DNA from: Rhynchopus euleeides
Taxonomy: Eukaryota; Euglenozoa; Diplonemea; Diplonemida; Diplonemidae
Direction of reading: 5' to 3'
DNA length: 64,000 nt
Assembly (NCBI GenBank): GCA_963210315.1
Contig: OY723302.1
Coordinates: forward strand, 1 to 64,000
Positions 44,805-56,213 of the stretch are shown here, piece by piece; the first letter of the stretch is position 1, and every line of letters starts with the position of its first letter. Below the pieces are notes generated by a model. That model did not search any database. It was not told the DNA's origin and was given only the letters and a program-made list of their open reading frames with translations. Position numbers and translations under genes: made by a program.

Positions 44805-44844
44805 TTTCTGACCAAAATAGACCTGGCCACCTGTTCCTTGATTG

Positions 44845-47300
44845 CTGCCACAGCTGAGCCGTGAGCTCCAGGTGCAACCTCACAAAGGCACTTCCACACA
44901 AGCGCCCCCGCAGCTGTCTTGCGCTCCAAGAGCACAACCAGCTGTTTTTTCGTGACTCCACAGGTGACCTTTGCATCGCCAGCCGCGCTTTTTCTCCGTG
45001 ACTTCACAGTCGAGCCCTGAGCTCCAGGAAAACCGCACACACCACTAGCCGTTCCTTGTGCCTCTTTAGTATGCCCTGAGCCTAGGAGCCCATCACAGGA
45101 AAAGAAGACCTCTGCACCGCGAGCCGTTTCTTCCTGCGACTCCACAGCGGGCCCTGAGCTCCAGGAGCTGATGTGCATTAGATTAAGACGTGCACCATTT
45201 GCTGCTCGTTACGCGACTCCACAGTGAGCCCTGAGCTCCCGGATCTGACCGCAGGAGAGGACCATGAGCTGTTCGCTTCGCGACTCCACAGTGGGCCTTG
45301 AGCTCCCGGAGCATGAGAGTATCACGAGCTGTTCGCCTGCGACTCCACAGTGAGCCCTGAGCTCCCGGAGCTGACCGCATGAGACGACCATGAGCTGTTC
45401 GCTTTGCGACTCCACAGTGAGCCCTGAGCTCCCGGAGCATGAGAATGTCACGAGCTGTTCGCCTGTTCGCCACAGTGAGCCCTGACCTCCCGGATCTGAC
45501 CGCATGAGAGGACCATGGGCTGTTCGCTTCGCGACTCCTCAGTGGACCCCCGAGCCCCCGGAGCATGAGTATGTCACGAGCTGTTTCACCTGCGACTTCA
45601 CGTGAGCCCTGAGCCCCCGGAGCTGACCGCATGAGAGGACCATGGGCTGTTCGCTTCGCGACTCCACAGTGGGCCCTCGAACTCCCGGAGCATGAGAAGA
45701 TCATCAGCTGTTCGTTCGCGACTCGACCCCCCAGGGCCCCCTCCGATTCGGACCCGCAGAGAGGTGACAACCTGTCTCGCAGGGTTCTGGGTCCAGCACG
45801 GCTCCTCCAGAGAGATGCTCGCAGAGAAGGATGCGATGCAGCTGACGACCGTCACTGTGCGCCGCATCGCGAGTTCCTCGCGGAGCAAGACCTGGACAGT
45901 GCGGAGGAGATCCTCGGGGGCTGGGCTTCGCCTCCCAGGGGTGACGAGCGCCCTCTGTGATAGCGTGGATAACCGGCGGTCGTATCAGCCGCATATGCCG
46001 GATTCAGCGTTTGAGGTGCTGCAGAGCGCGAGGGGGTTCAACCGGGTGCAGCGGGCGCGGGTTGTCCCCGGGACAGGCGATTCACAGACTGAGCCGAGTG
46101 GTTTCACAGACATCCGTGCATCGGCATCGATACAGGAGAGGCGGCACCTGATGCCACGAAACGCGCCAGCCGTGTCCACAATGGGAACAACCCACGAGTC
46201 CCTCGGGAGGGGGCGGGTATGAGGTGAACACTACCGGCGACTCCTTCGGTGACCTGCCGTTGCACCGCAGCAGGGGTTAACTTTGCACTGCGGATGCACG
46301 AGTCACTCTTCACCGTCCCCTGACACCCGTGCGGGTTGGGGTGAACAGCGGACCGGTCGCCTCGGAGGAAGTCGCTCTCACAAGCGTGTCGACTTCTTCG
46401 GGCGCACCGTGGACGTCGCGGTGCGGCCGGAGGGTGTGGGCCACTCGGGTGCGGTGGCCCTTCGCGTCGACCTGTGGACCTGCCTCCCTGCAGTGTCGGC
46501 CCCCCGAGGAGATGGCGCTGAAGGGGGTGAAGCAGGTGGTGCTGACGACCTGCATCTGGCCCGAAAATCCTGAAGTCCCACAGTGAGCCCTGAGCTCCCG
46601 GAACACGAGAAGACCATCAGCTGTATTGCCGGCAATTCCACAGCGGCCGAAGCTGACCGCACGAGAAGATCATGAGCTGGTCGTTCCCCGACTCCACAGT
46701 GAGCCCTGTGCTCCCGGAGCTGATCGTGATTAGATGAAGACCTCTACACCACTCGCTGCTGCGCCTGCGACGCCACAGCGGGCCCTGAGCTCACCAGGAG
46801 CACCCGCGCGCAAACATTCACCACTCGTGATCCATGAACACCAGAAGCTGTTCGTCGGAGAAGAAGTCCTGTCCGGCACTAGCTGTCCGCCCTGCGACCC
46901 CACAGTCGAGCGGGAGAGACTTGGGTTTCCTGAGCTCCAGGAGGTGAAGACCTCCACGAGCCGCTCTTCTTCGACGCCACAGCCGAGCCCGAGTTCCAGG
47001 AACATCCGCGCATCTGACTGTTCCTTGCGACTCAACAGCTGAGCTGTGAGTAACCATCCCACACAACTAGTCATTAGTTCATCTGGAGCTCATCGCATGA
47101 GAGGAACCCCCGTTCTACCGGCCATCTTCTGCGATTCCGCAGCTGACCTGTGCCCCGAGGGCAAACCCCATGAGCAGAAGACCTCATACACAACTGGGCG
47201 TTCTCTCCGTACCACTCTACAGCTGAGCCGTGAGCTCCGGGAGGAACCTTCCGCAGAAGTAGCCGCTTCCTGCGCAGCCGAACCGAGGGCTCCAAGAGCC
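44845..47300. repeat. Degenerate tandem repeat around CTCCACAGTGAGCCCTGAGC
   Basis: Between about 45200 and 45690 the motif GACTCCACAGTGAGCCCTGA recurs at alternating spacings of about 67 and 59 bp, so the composite unit is about 126 bp. The alternating part reads either GGAGCTGACCGCATGAGA or GGAGCATGAGA. More decayed copies continue at 44845-45190 and 46570-47300. Minus-strand frames through it (APGAQGS, HCGVAKRTAHG) are repeat shadows. Confidence 0.75.
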
Positions 47301-49440
47301 AAGCCCACCGAAGTTCACCTCTGCATCGGAGCGCCGCGGATGATCTCCAAGGTGCCGGTCTCGAGACCAGGCGTTTTTTGCATTCGACCTGCTGCCACTC
47401 AACGCGCATCCACAGAGATCTAAATGGGGAGGCAATGCGTCAAAAATGCCTTTTCCGCTGCGTTGCACACCCAAGGAACCCTAACGGGTCAGGATTTCCA
47501 CACAACTGCATCACGCCGCAAACCTCGTCGGGTTTTCTCCACCGCCGATACAATGTGGACATCGCCGGTTCCGCACACCGGGTTTCTTCAGCCACGGGAA
47601 TTTCACCAGGGGCCTCAAGGAGGCCGTGTCGAGGCAAGCTCTCCTGACAAACAACGGGCGAGGTCGACAAGACAGTTTGTTGGGACACGTTCCCTCTTCC
47701 TTCTGGCACTGGCGGTCCAGCCCCCCAGGGTGAGGGTTGCGAGGGTCTTCTTGTGGTTCTGCGCCTCAACGCGAAAGCCACCATTTGGCTGGAGTCCGAC
47801 AGAAGCCGCTGCACCGAGCAATACGAACGTGTGTCAACTGTGGCAGGTCACGGTCCGGTTGATCTCCGCCGCGCCCGCCTGGGCGATATCTAACCACAGA
47901 ACAGATGTCACCCCTTCTTACGTGGGAAACGTTCACGCAGGTACTGAGGATGAACAAATGGAGAGTTCAATGGAGAGTTTTTCACCCCACTCCCTCCTGG
48001 CGAGGCGCAATGTACTACCGAACTACTCTCGCGGCACGCAGCAAGGAAGCGTTCAGGCGCTCATCACCTTGATGACGAGAATCCGAAGGCGAGGGGTCAG
48101 CAACACGAACGTGAACATACAGCAAAGCTGCAAAACTCCCCTATCATGTACCGAAGCCGGTTTTTTCGGCACCGCAACAGATTGACTGTTTTCCAACCGA
48201 AGTACGACAGTCGAGGGCGTTTTCTGAACAACACGCGTCGTATTGGACACTGACACAACCCACAGCGGCCCCGCGCCATGGGCGACAAGGGACTGGACAT
48301 TTTGTTTCCGTTATGGGTGCTGAGTCGAAAATTTCCGGGACAATCCGCAGCGCACCCACCGCGGAGGCCGAAACCCGCAGAGGTGAAAGAAGACACGACC
48401 TGTTACGTCCAGCCCGATGCGCAGCTCAAAAATCGGAGAGTGACCGACCCCATCGCGAACACAGATACGTAAGCTCCCCATCTTCCCCGAAAAGAGGGCC
48501 TCCCCAACCGCCGGAGTTTTTTCTCGAGGCGCCGGGCGTCATCTCACCGACACCCCTCCCCGTACCGACGGGAGGAGGTTAAGGTGTTGACCGTGTTGGT
48601 GAAAGCCGACCCTGAAGAACTGCGAGCCTCCACGGGTTAACAAGAGGAACGAACGGCGGCGGATGGGGGTTTTATCGAACGACGCCCGAAGGCAAAAATA
48701 TATCATGGTAGTCCTGAGATGCGACTCCCAAGGTGCATGTACCCATACGTCACATCCTCGACAACGACTGGGTCGTCGCGCCTGACTTCGGTACAGGTGT
48801 ATGGGACGGCCCTATCGCGCCGAAAGGGCAGCACATCGGATTATCAACTTCATCATGTCCCGGCAAGCACTGGCCACCTTCACCAGCTTCATGGGGCGCC
48901 ACCAGTCACCGGGTCGACGCAACGGTTTCCAGCGCTAGGCTTCGAGCTCGACCTCACCACCGTTTTTCCGGTCCGCACCAAGTGGGCACGCTCATCAGGC
49001 GACAGACGACGCAGACCACAGCGTCAGCAGGGTTCTCGACATACGAAGGTTCAACGACCGAGTCCAAGCCCTTATCTACAGCGCGGATCTGACCGACACC
49101 CGCGGGCACAGAGCCCCAGAAGCACATGGCGTTTGCGCTACTTCGAGGCCGGCGTCTAGCAGGACACCGTCTTCGACCGCAGCAATACCCTCGACAGGTA
49201 CGAAAGCCTGAGATGTGAAGGATCCGGCGCCCCCATCGCGGGGGCGCCCATGGCCGCACAGCGAGCCGACTCCTCACGCGAAGGACAGTGACTACAACAG
49301 CCGTACCCTCTCTTCCTAAAATTAAGCGCTTCGCGTCCCTGAGGGTCCTGGGTGGAAGCGGTCAACAAAACATTTTTCTTCGTTCTATTTTTGTGTTTCC
49401 ATAGCGCCAAGTAAGATATCGACAGAAGGACGTCTAGTAC
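47301..49440. other. Unassigned stretch with one 253-codon open frame
   Basis: The longest frame is 47424-48185 on plus, from an ATG (MGRQCVKNAF). Composition is irregular, with no domain, no acceptor signature nearby and no family resemblance, so it is probably chance. Around 48720-49160 several plus frames have protein-like pieces, but nothing recognisable. A 26-bp copy of the end of segment B (GGAAGCGGTCAACAAAACAT) lies near 49353. Confidence 0.3.
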
Positions 49441-49449
49441 GCGTATTTA

Positions 49450-49800
49450 TACCATCCAAAACACAGCGCAGCATTGTGTATAGGAGGAAATACGATACTA
49501 GAAAGGACTGGCGTCATCACCTCTGTCATGTTTCCCTTTCTTCGTGCTCCACCACACCTTCTGTACTTCAGACAACACAAACACACAATAGCCGGTCGTG
49601 AGATTTGTGCAGAGGAGTGGTGGAAGCGGTCAACAAAACATTCCTTTTTCGTTCCCCTTCTGCAGTTTGGGAATGCTCTGAGCAAGACCCTTCTGCCGTC
49701 TAGGAATGCTCTGAGGAGGTAACACCCATATCCTGAAGGAATTATTATCGGGTGCCCATCTTCTGGACTAATTTTCTGAAGGAAATTTACTAATTTAATT
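49450..49800. repeat. Second copy of B, a 33-bp array remnant, then A
   Basis: Segment B at 49450-49642 is followed by CCTTTTTCGTTCCC. Then come less than two units of the 33-bp minisatellite (49658-49713), and segment A at 49714-49800. Compared with 44.0-44.8 kb this is a circular permutation of the same three modules. Confidence 0.9.
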
Positions 49801-50355
49801 CCTTCAGGAAATAGCCAATTCCTTCAGAACATAGCTAATTCCTTCAGAAGATAGGTTTTCTGCAGGGATTAATTTTCGGCTTTTTTTTGTTGACTTCCTT
49901 GTGGATCTGTCCACCTGTTTCACATTTTTCCCGGGAAAAATGGGTGGTCTGAGGCAGGTCCAGGCAATTTTGTCCTCTTTTTTCACATTTTCAGCAATTC
50001 CTGACAGCAAATTAGTCCAGAAAGTTGGCTAATTCCTTCAGAACATAGAATTTAGTAGGGGAACTTATTGAGGTATTTGCTGAAGATGACCACCTGTTTT
50101 CCCATTTTCTGATGAAAATTTAGTTGTTTGGGGCAGGGGGTGCTCTTTTTTCAGATTTCCAGTCACTTCCTGACAGACTAATTCATCAAGAATTAGTCCA
50201 GAAACTAGAAAGTAGGTGACCAATTCCTTCAGACAACAAAGGTTTTGGCTGGGATTTGTGCTGGGAATGTTTTTTGCACCTTTGATGGAGGGAAGGAGGG
50301 ATGACTGGAGGATGAAAGTGAGCAGTTTGAGGCACAGGCACAATTTAGACTCTTT
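49801..50355. other. AT-richer stretch with interspersed TTCCTTCAGAA motifs
   Basis: The motif AATTCCTTCAGA occurs near 49798, 49820, 49840, 50029 and 50220, accompanied by TTAGTCCAGAA. No gene is visible. Base composition is visibly more AT-rich than the neighbouring gene cluster. Confidence 0.6.
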
Positions 50356-50509
50356 GGGGGTCTTCGCTGGTCGACAAACTTCGACAAACTTCGTCGTTCG
50401 TCACATAATTAGGAAAACGGCTGTTTCAGGGGGTTTTTCACCGAAGACGGCAGTGTTCTGACGACGAGGACAGGGGTCTTCGACAAAAACTTCGTCAGCG
50501 AAGACCCCC
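50356..50509. mobile_element. MITE-like element, about 154 bp, TIR GGGGGTCTTCGCT
   Basis: The left end GGGGGTCTTCGCTG is mirrored by CAGCGAAGACCCCC at the right end. A second inner copy of GGGGTCTTCG at 50473 forms a short hairpin with the right end, so a nested or internally deleted copy may be present. The interior shares GACAAACTTCGACAAA with the element at 33304. Flanking C-runs obscure any target duplication. Confidence 0.55.
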
Positions 50510-50675
50510 CCCCAAAAATGAATTAAAAACCGGTTTTTCGGGGATTCTCGCTGTTCGTCACCTGTCGTCAAATTTCGACAAAATTCGACAATTTTCACCT
50601 AAACCGACGGAAAATGCACCAAAATGCACCACCCACAGCCTGGGTCGGCCCAGGGTCTGGACACCACTCCTGGAC

Positions 50676-53475
50676 CCGGCCCAGTACGGGCGAGATCGGC
50701 CCATAGCCGGCCCAGCACTGCCGAGATCGGCCCATAGCCGGCCCAGCACTGCCGAGATCGGCCCATAGCCGGCCCAGTACGGGCGAGATCGGCCCATAGC
50801 CGTCCCAGCACTGCCGAGATCGGCCCATAGCCGGCCCAGTACGGGCGAGATCGGCCCATAGCCGGCCCAGCACTGCCGAGATCGGCCCATGTCCGGCCCA
50901 GTACGGGCGAGATCGGCCCATAGCCGGCCCAGCACTGCCGAGATCGGCCCATAGCCGGCCCAGTACGGGCGAGATCGGCCCATGTCCGGCCCAGTACGGC
51001 CGAGATCGGCCCGTAGCCGGCCCAGCACTGCCGAGATCGGCCCATAGCCGGCCCAGTACGGGCGAGATCGGCCCATAGCCGTCCCAGCACTGCCGAGATC
51101 GGCCCATAGCCGGCCCAGTACGGGCGAGATCGGCCCATAGCCGGCCCAGCACTGCCGAGATCGGCCCATGTCCGGCCCAGTACGGGCGAGATCGGCCCAT
51201 AGCCGGCCCAGCACTGCCGAGATCGGCCCATAGCCGGCCCAGTACGGGCGAGATCGGCCCATGTCCGGCCCAGTACGGCCGAGATCGGCCCGTAGCCGGC
51301 CCAGCACTGCCGAGATCGGCCCATAGCCGGCCCAGTACGGGCGAGATCGGCCCATGTCCGGCCCAGTACGGCCGAGATCGGCCCGTAGCCGGCCCAGCAC
51401 TGCCGAGATCGGCCCATAGCCGGCCCAGTACGGGCGAGATCGGCCCATAGCCGGCCCAGCACTGCCGAGATCGGCCCATGTCCGGCCCAGTACGGGCGAG
51501 ATCGGCCCATAGCCGGCCCAGTACGGGCGAGATCGGCCCATAGCCGGCCCAGTACGGGCGAGATCGGCCCATAGCCGGCCCAGCACTGCCGAGATCGGCC
51601 CATAGCCGGCCCAGTACGGGCGAGATCGGCCCATGTCCGGCCCAGTACGGGCGAGATCGGCCCATAGCCGGCCCAGTACGGGCGAGATCGGCCCATAGCC
51701 GGCCCAGCACTGCCGAGATCGGCCCATAGCCGTCCCAGCACTGCCGAGATCGGCCCATGTCCGGCCCAGTACGGGCGAGATCGGCCCATAGCCGGCCCAG
51801 TACGGGCGAGATCGGCCCATAGCCGGCCCAGTACGGGCGAGATCGGCCCATAGCCGGCCCAGCACTGCCGAGATCGGCCCATAGCCGGCCCAGTACGGGC
51901 GAGATCGGCCCATGTCCGGCCCAGTACGGCCGAGATCGGCCCGTAGCCGGCCCAGCACTGCCGAGATCGGCCCATAGCCGTCCCAGCACTGCCGAGATCG
52001 GCCCATAGCCGGCCCAGTACGGGCGAGATCGGCCCATAGCCGGCCCAGCACTGCCGAGATCGGCCCATGTCCGGCCCAGTACGGGCGAGATCGGCCCATA
52101 GCCGGCCCAGCACTGCCGAGATCGGCCCATAGCCGGCCCAGTACGGGCGAGATCGGCCCATGTCCGGCCCAGTACGGCCGAGATCGGCCCGTAGCCGGCC
52201 CAGCACTGCCGAGATCGGCCCATAGCCGGCCCAGTACGGGCGAGATCGGCCCATAGCCGGCCCAGCACTGCCGAGATCGGCCCATGTCCGGCCCAGTACG
52301 GGCGAGATCGGCCCATAGCCGGCCCAGCACTGCCGAGATCGGCCCATAGCCGGCCCAGTACGGGCGAGATCGGCCCATGTCCGGCCCAGTACGGCCGAGA
52401 TCGGCCCGTAGCCGGCCCAGCACTGCCGAGATCGGCCCATAGCCGGCCCAGTACGGGCGAGATCGGCCCATAGCCGGCCCAGCACTGCCGAGATCGGCCC
52501 ATGTCCGGCCCAGTACGGGCGAGATCGGCCCATAGCCGGCCCAGCACTGCCGAGATCGGCCCATAGCCGGCCCAGTACGGGCGAGATCGGCCCATGTCCG
52601 GCCCAGTACGGCCGAGATCGGCCCGTAGCCGGCCCAGCACTGCCGAGATCGGCCCATAGCCGGCCCAGTACGGGCGAGATCGGCCCATAGCCGTCCCAGC
52701 ACTGCCGAGATCGGCCCATAGCCGGCCCAGTACGGGCGAGATCGGCCCATAGCCGGCCCAGCACTGCCGAGATCGGCCCATGTCCGGCCCAGTACGGCCG
52801 AGATCGGCCCGTAGCCGGCCCAGCACTGCCGAGATCGGCCCATAGCCGGCCCAGTACGGGCGAGATCGGCCCATAGCCGGCCCAGCACTGCCGAGATCGG
52901 CCCATAGCCGGCCCAGTACGGGCGAGATCGGCCCATGTCCGGCCCAGTACGGCCGAGATCGGCCCGTAGCCGGCCCAGCACTGCCGAGATCGGCCCATAG
53001 CCGGCCCAGTACGGGCGAGATCGGCCCATAGCCGGCCCAGCACTGCCGAGATCGGCCCATGTCCGGCCCAGTACGGGCGAGATCGGCCCATAGCCGGCCC
53101 AGCACTGCCGAGATCGGCCCATAGCCGGCCCAGTACGGGCGAGATCGGCCCATGTCCGGCCCAGTACGGCCGAGATCGGCCCGTAGCCGGCCCAGCACTG
53201 CCGAGATCGGCCCATAGCCGGCCCAGTACGGGCGAGATCGGCCCATAGCCGGCCCAGCACTGCCGAGATCGGCCCATGTCCGGCCCAGTACGGGCGAGAT
53301 CGGCCCATAGCCGGCCCAGCACTGCCGAGATCGGCCCATGTCCGGCCCAGTACGGGCGAGATCGGCCCATAGCCGGCCCAGCACTGCCGAGATCGGCCCA
53401 TAGCCGGCCCAGTACTGCCGAGATCGGCCCATGTCCGGCCCAGTACGGGCGAGATCGGCCCATAGCCGGCCTAGT
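50676..53475. repeat. 31-bp minisatellite I, about 90 copies
   Basis: The unit contains CGGCCCAGTACGGGCGAGAT followed by CGGCCCATAGC. Variable positions are CAGTACGGG or CAGCACTGC, and CATAGCC or CATGTCC; their combinations form recurring higher-order blocks. Period 31 makes a 93-bp codon cycle, and three minus frames of about 950 codons are open through the whole array (cycles such as MGRSRPYWAGYGPI). These are artefacts. One unit of the type found in minisatellite II precedes it at about 50640-50675. Confidence 0.95.
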
Positions 53476-53481
53476 CGTAGG

Positions 53482-53668
53482 ATGCTGAACGAAGACAGCC
53501 AGCAGGCGCTGCTCTTCGATGACTACTCCACAGAGACGAAGATCACGACACTCGTGGTCACAGACGTGCAGGCCTCGACCCTCTGCTTGGAGAAGTCTTT
53601 CGAGGGAATGCGGAAGGCGCTAGAAATCCACAACCATGTGATCCGGAAGTGCATTGCGGGCATGGCGG
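53482..53668 (+). pseudogene. Orphan exon of a class III nucleotidyl cyclase catalytic domain
   Basis: Plus-strand reading MLNEDSQQALLFDDYSTETK continues with ITTLVVTDVQASTLCLEKSF and EGMRKALEIHNHVIRKCIAG. This is the start of the adenylate/guanylate cyclase catalytic fold: the first beta strand with the metal-binding Asp in VVTDVQ, the ST pair, and the following helix. The next expected family element, a YEVKTEGDSF-like strand, is absent. The stretch begins after GTCGTAG and ends at GGCGG/GTATGAGG, matching the GTATG donor used by other genes here. Repeats bracket it on both sides, so it is either a lone exon whose introns have turned into minisatellites or a cut-off gene remnant. It is the only plausible coding piece on the plus strand. 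Confidence 0.65.
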
Positions 53669-53692
53669 GTATGAGGCAGGACATCGTCAGTG

Positions 53693-54655
53693 TCTGGACA
53701 GCACTCCTGGGCTCGGCCCAGGGACTGGACATCACTCCCTGGCTCGGCCCAGTGTCTGGACACCACTCCCTGGCTCGGCCCAGGGACTGGACAGCACTCC
53801 TGAGCTCGGCCCAGGGTCTGGACACCACTCCCTGGCTCGGCCCAGGGTCTGGACATCACGCCCTGGCTCGGCCCAGTGTGGACAGCACTCCTGGGCTCGG
53901 CCCAGGGACTGGACATCACTCCCTGGCTCGGCCCAGTGTCTGGACACCACTCCCTGGCTCGGCCCAGGGACTGGACACCACTCCCTGGCTCGGCCCAGGG
54001 TCTGGACATCACGCCCTGGCTCGGCCCAGTGTGGACAGCACTCCTGGGCTCGGCCCAGGGTCTGGACATCACTCCTGGGCTCGGCCCAGTGTCTGGACAC
54101 CACTCCCTGGCTCGGCCCAGTGTCTGGACATCACTCCTGGGCTCGGCCCAGTGTCTGGACACCACTCCCTGGCTCGGCCCAGGGTCTGGACATCACTCCT
54201 GGGCTCGGCCCAGTGTCTGGACATCACTCCTGGGCTCGGCCCAGTGTCTGGACACCACTCCCTGGCTCGGCCCAGGGTCTGGACATCACTCCTGGGCTCG
54301 GCCCAGTGTCTGGACAGCACTCCTGGGCTCGGCCCAGGGTCTGGACACCACTCCCTGGCTCGGCCCAGGGTCTGGACATCACTCCTGGGCTCGGCCCAGT
54401 GTCTGGACACCACTCCCTGGCTCGGCCCAGGGTCTGGACATCACTCCTGGGCTCGGCCCAGTGTCTGGACAGCACTCCTGGGCTCGGCCCAGGGTCTGGA
54501 CACCACTCCCTGGCTCGGCCCAGGGTCTGGACATCACTCCTGGGCTCGGCCCAGTGTCTGGACAGCACTCCTGGGCTCGGCCCAGTGTCTGGACACGACT
54601 CGTCGGCTCGGCCCAGTGGGTCGAGCCCAGGAGTGATGTCCAGACACTGTCTGGA
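53693..54655. repeat. 31-bp minisatellite II, about 30 copies
   Basis: The unit is CTGGCTCGGCCCAGGGTCTG plus GACACCACTCC, with variants GTGTCTGG, AGGGACTGG, CAGCACTCC and TGGGCTCGG. The end is inverted: GAGCCCAGGAGTGATGTCCA near 54622-54650 is the reverse complement of a unit, so the last copies form a hairpin. Some units have small deletions (CCCAGTGTGGACAGC). Confidence 0.94.
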
Positions 54656-55338
54656 CGGGAAGCTCCCCGCAGTGAGTGGTCGGGGGCCGTGGCCACGACC
54701 TCGGGGTGATGTCCAGCCGAGCAGAACGTGGCACCCGGAGTACCGAGTGTTTGCTCCACTCAGAGGGGGTTCGATGCAGGACCCCTTCCCAGTCATGATC
54801 TCCTCAGTGCCTCCATCGATCCCCTCCGTCAGGGATCTTGCTGTGTGTAACATTAGCACAAGACCTAAACCCGCATCGCGTACCCATCCTTCGAAACCGT
54901 GCGATGTGCAATGTTGTGTTCATGTAGCTAGCTCGGAGAGTGTCTTAGCGAGCCCGCAAGGCTAGCTATATTTGCACCGTCCAACCAAATCTTGCTCAGC
55001 TTCGACTTGGCGCCGAGAGAGTTACGAGCGCTGCCCATAGAATCAGGTGTGCCGGGCGTGTGTGTCTTTATCAACACACGCAGACTCCTGCATACAGTAG
55101 ACGGCCTACAGGCGAGGCGGAGTGTGACCTACTGTTGGGGGTGGTGAACTGGTCTGCGACGTCATCCTGCTGGTGTGCGACGTCTCCACCTCCTGCGGCA
55201 CAGGGGGCCTTGTGATCTGGAGCGCTGGGGCAGCGCGGTGCAATGTCGGAGTGCGGACGGGCCAAGTCCCCCTGCTCCTGTGCATGCAGCGCAGATTTCT
55301 TGTTGCTGCGGTCCAGACAGCGGGCCGAGACCGGATGT
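54656..55338. other. Unique spacer between minisatellites II and III
   Basis: I searched for the continuation of the cyclase domain in the plus frames and found none. Frames are short and unrecognised. Another inverted fragment, GTGATGTCCAGCCGAG, occurs near 54707. Confidence 0.5.
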
Positions 55339-56213
55339 GATGTCGGCCCACCCTCGGGACATCACTGCCTGGCTCGGCCCACCCTCTGGACAGGACTGCG
55401 TGGCTCGGCCCATTCTCGGGACAGCACTGCCTAGCTCGGCCCACCCTCGGGACAGCACTGTCTGGCTCGGCCCGTTCTCGGGACAGCACTGTCTGGCTCG
55501 GCCCACCCTTGGGACAGCACTGCCTGGCTCGGCCCATTCTCGGGACAGCACTGCCTAGCTCGGCCCACCCTCGGGACAGCACTGTCTGGCTCGGCCCGTT
55601 CTCGGGACAGCACTGTCTGGCTCGGCCCATTCTCGGGACAGCACTGCCTGGCTCGGCCCATTCTCGGGACAGCACTGCCTAGCTCGGCCCACCCTCGGGA
55701 CAGCACTGTCTGGCTCGGCCCGTTCTCGGGACAGCACTGTCTGGCTCGGCCCATTCTCGGGACAGCACTGTCTGGCTCGGCCCATTCTCGGGACAGCACT
55801 GTCTGGCTCGGCCCACCCTTGGGACAGCACTGCCTGGCTCGGCCCATTCTCGGGACAGCACTGCCTAGCTCGGCCCACCCTCGGGACAGCACTGTCTGGC
55901 TCGGCCCGTTCTCGGGACAGCACTGTCTGGCTCGGCCCATTCTCGGGACAGCACTGTCTGGCTCGGCCCATTCTCGGGACAGCACTGTCTGGCTCGGCCC
56001 ACCCTTGGGACAGCACTGCCTGGCTCGGCCCATTCTCGGGACAGCACTGTCTGGCTCGGCCCGTTCTCGGGACAGCACTGTCTGGCTCGGCCCACCCTTG
56101 GGACAGCACTGCCTGGCTCGGCCCATTCTCGGGACATCACTGTCTGGCTCGGCCCACCCTTGGGACAGCACTGTCTGGCTCGGCCCGTTCTCGGGACAGC
56201 ACTGCCTGGCTCC
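55339..56213. repeat. 31-bp minisatellite III, about 28 copies
   Basis: The unit is CTGGCTCGGCCCATTCTCGG plus GACAGCACTGT, with variants CACCCTCGG, CACCCTTGG, CGTTCTCGG and CTGCCTAG. It shares the period and the CTCGGCCC core with minisatellite II. Frames reading MLSREWAEPGSAVPR on minus and the opposite frames on plus are repeat shadows. Confidence 0.94.

Noticed and set aside
47424-48185. 253-codon plus-strand frame as a gene
   Set aside because: Has an ATG, but composition is irregular, it lies on the opposite strand from the cluster and has no family resemblance; left as an unassigned stretch.
50558-53463. Three overlapping frames of about 950 codons on the minus strand
   Set aside because: The 31-bp unit gives the same amino-acid cycle in three phases; simultaneous openness of all three is repeat-driven.
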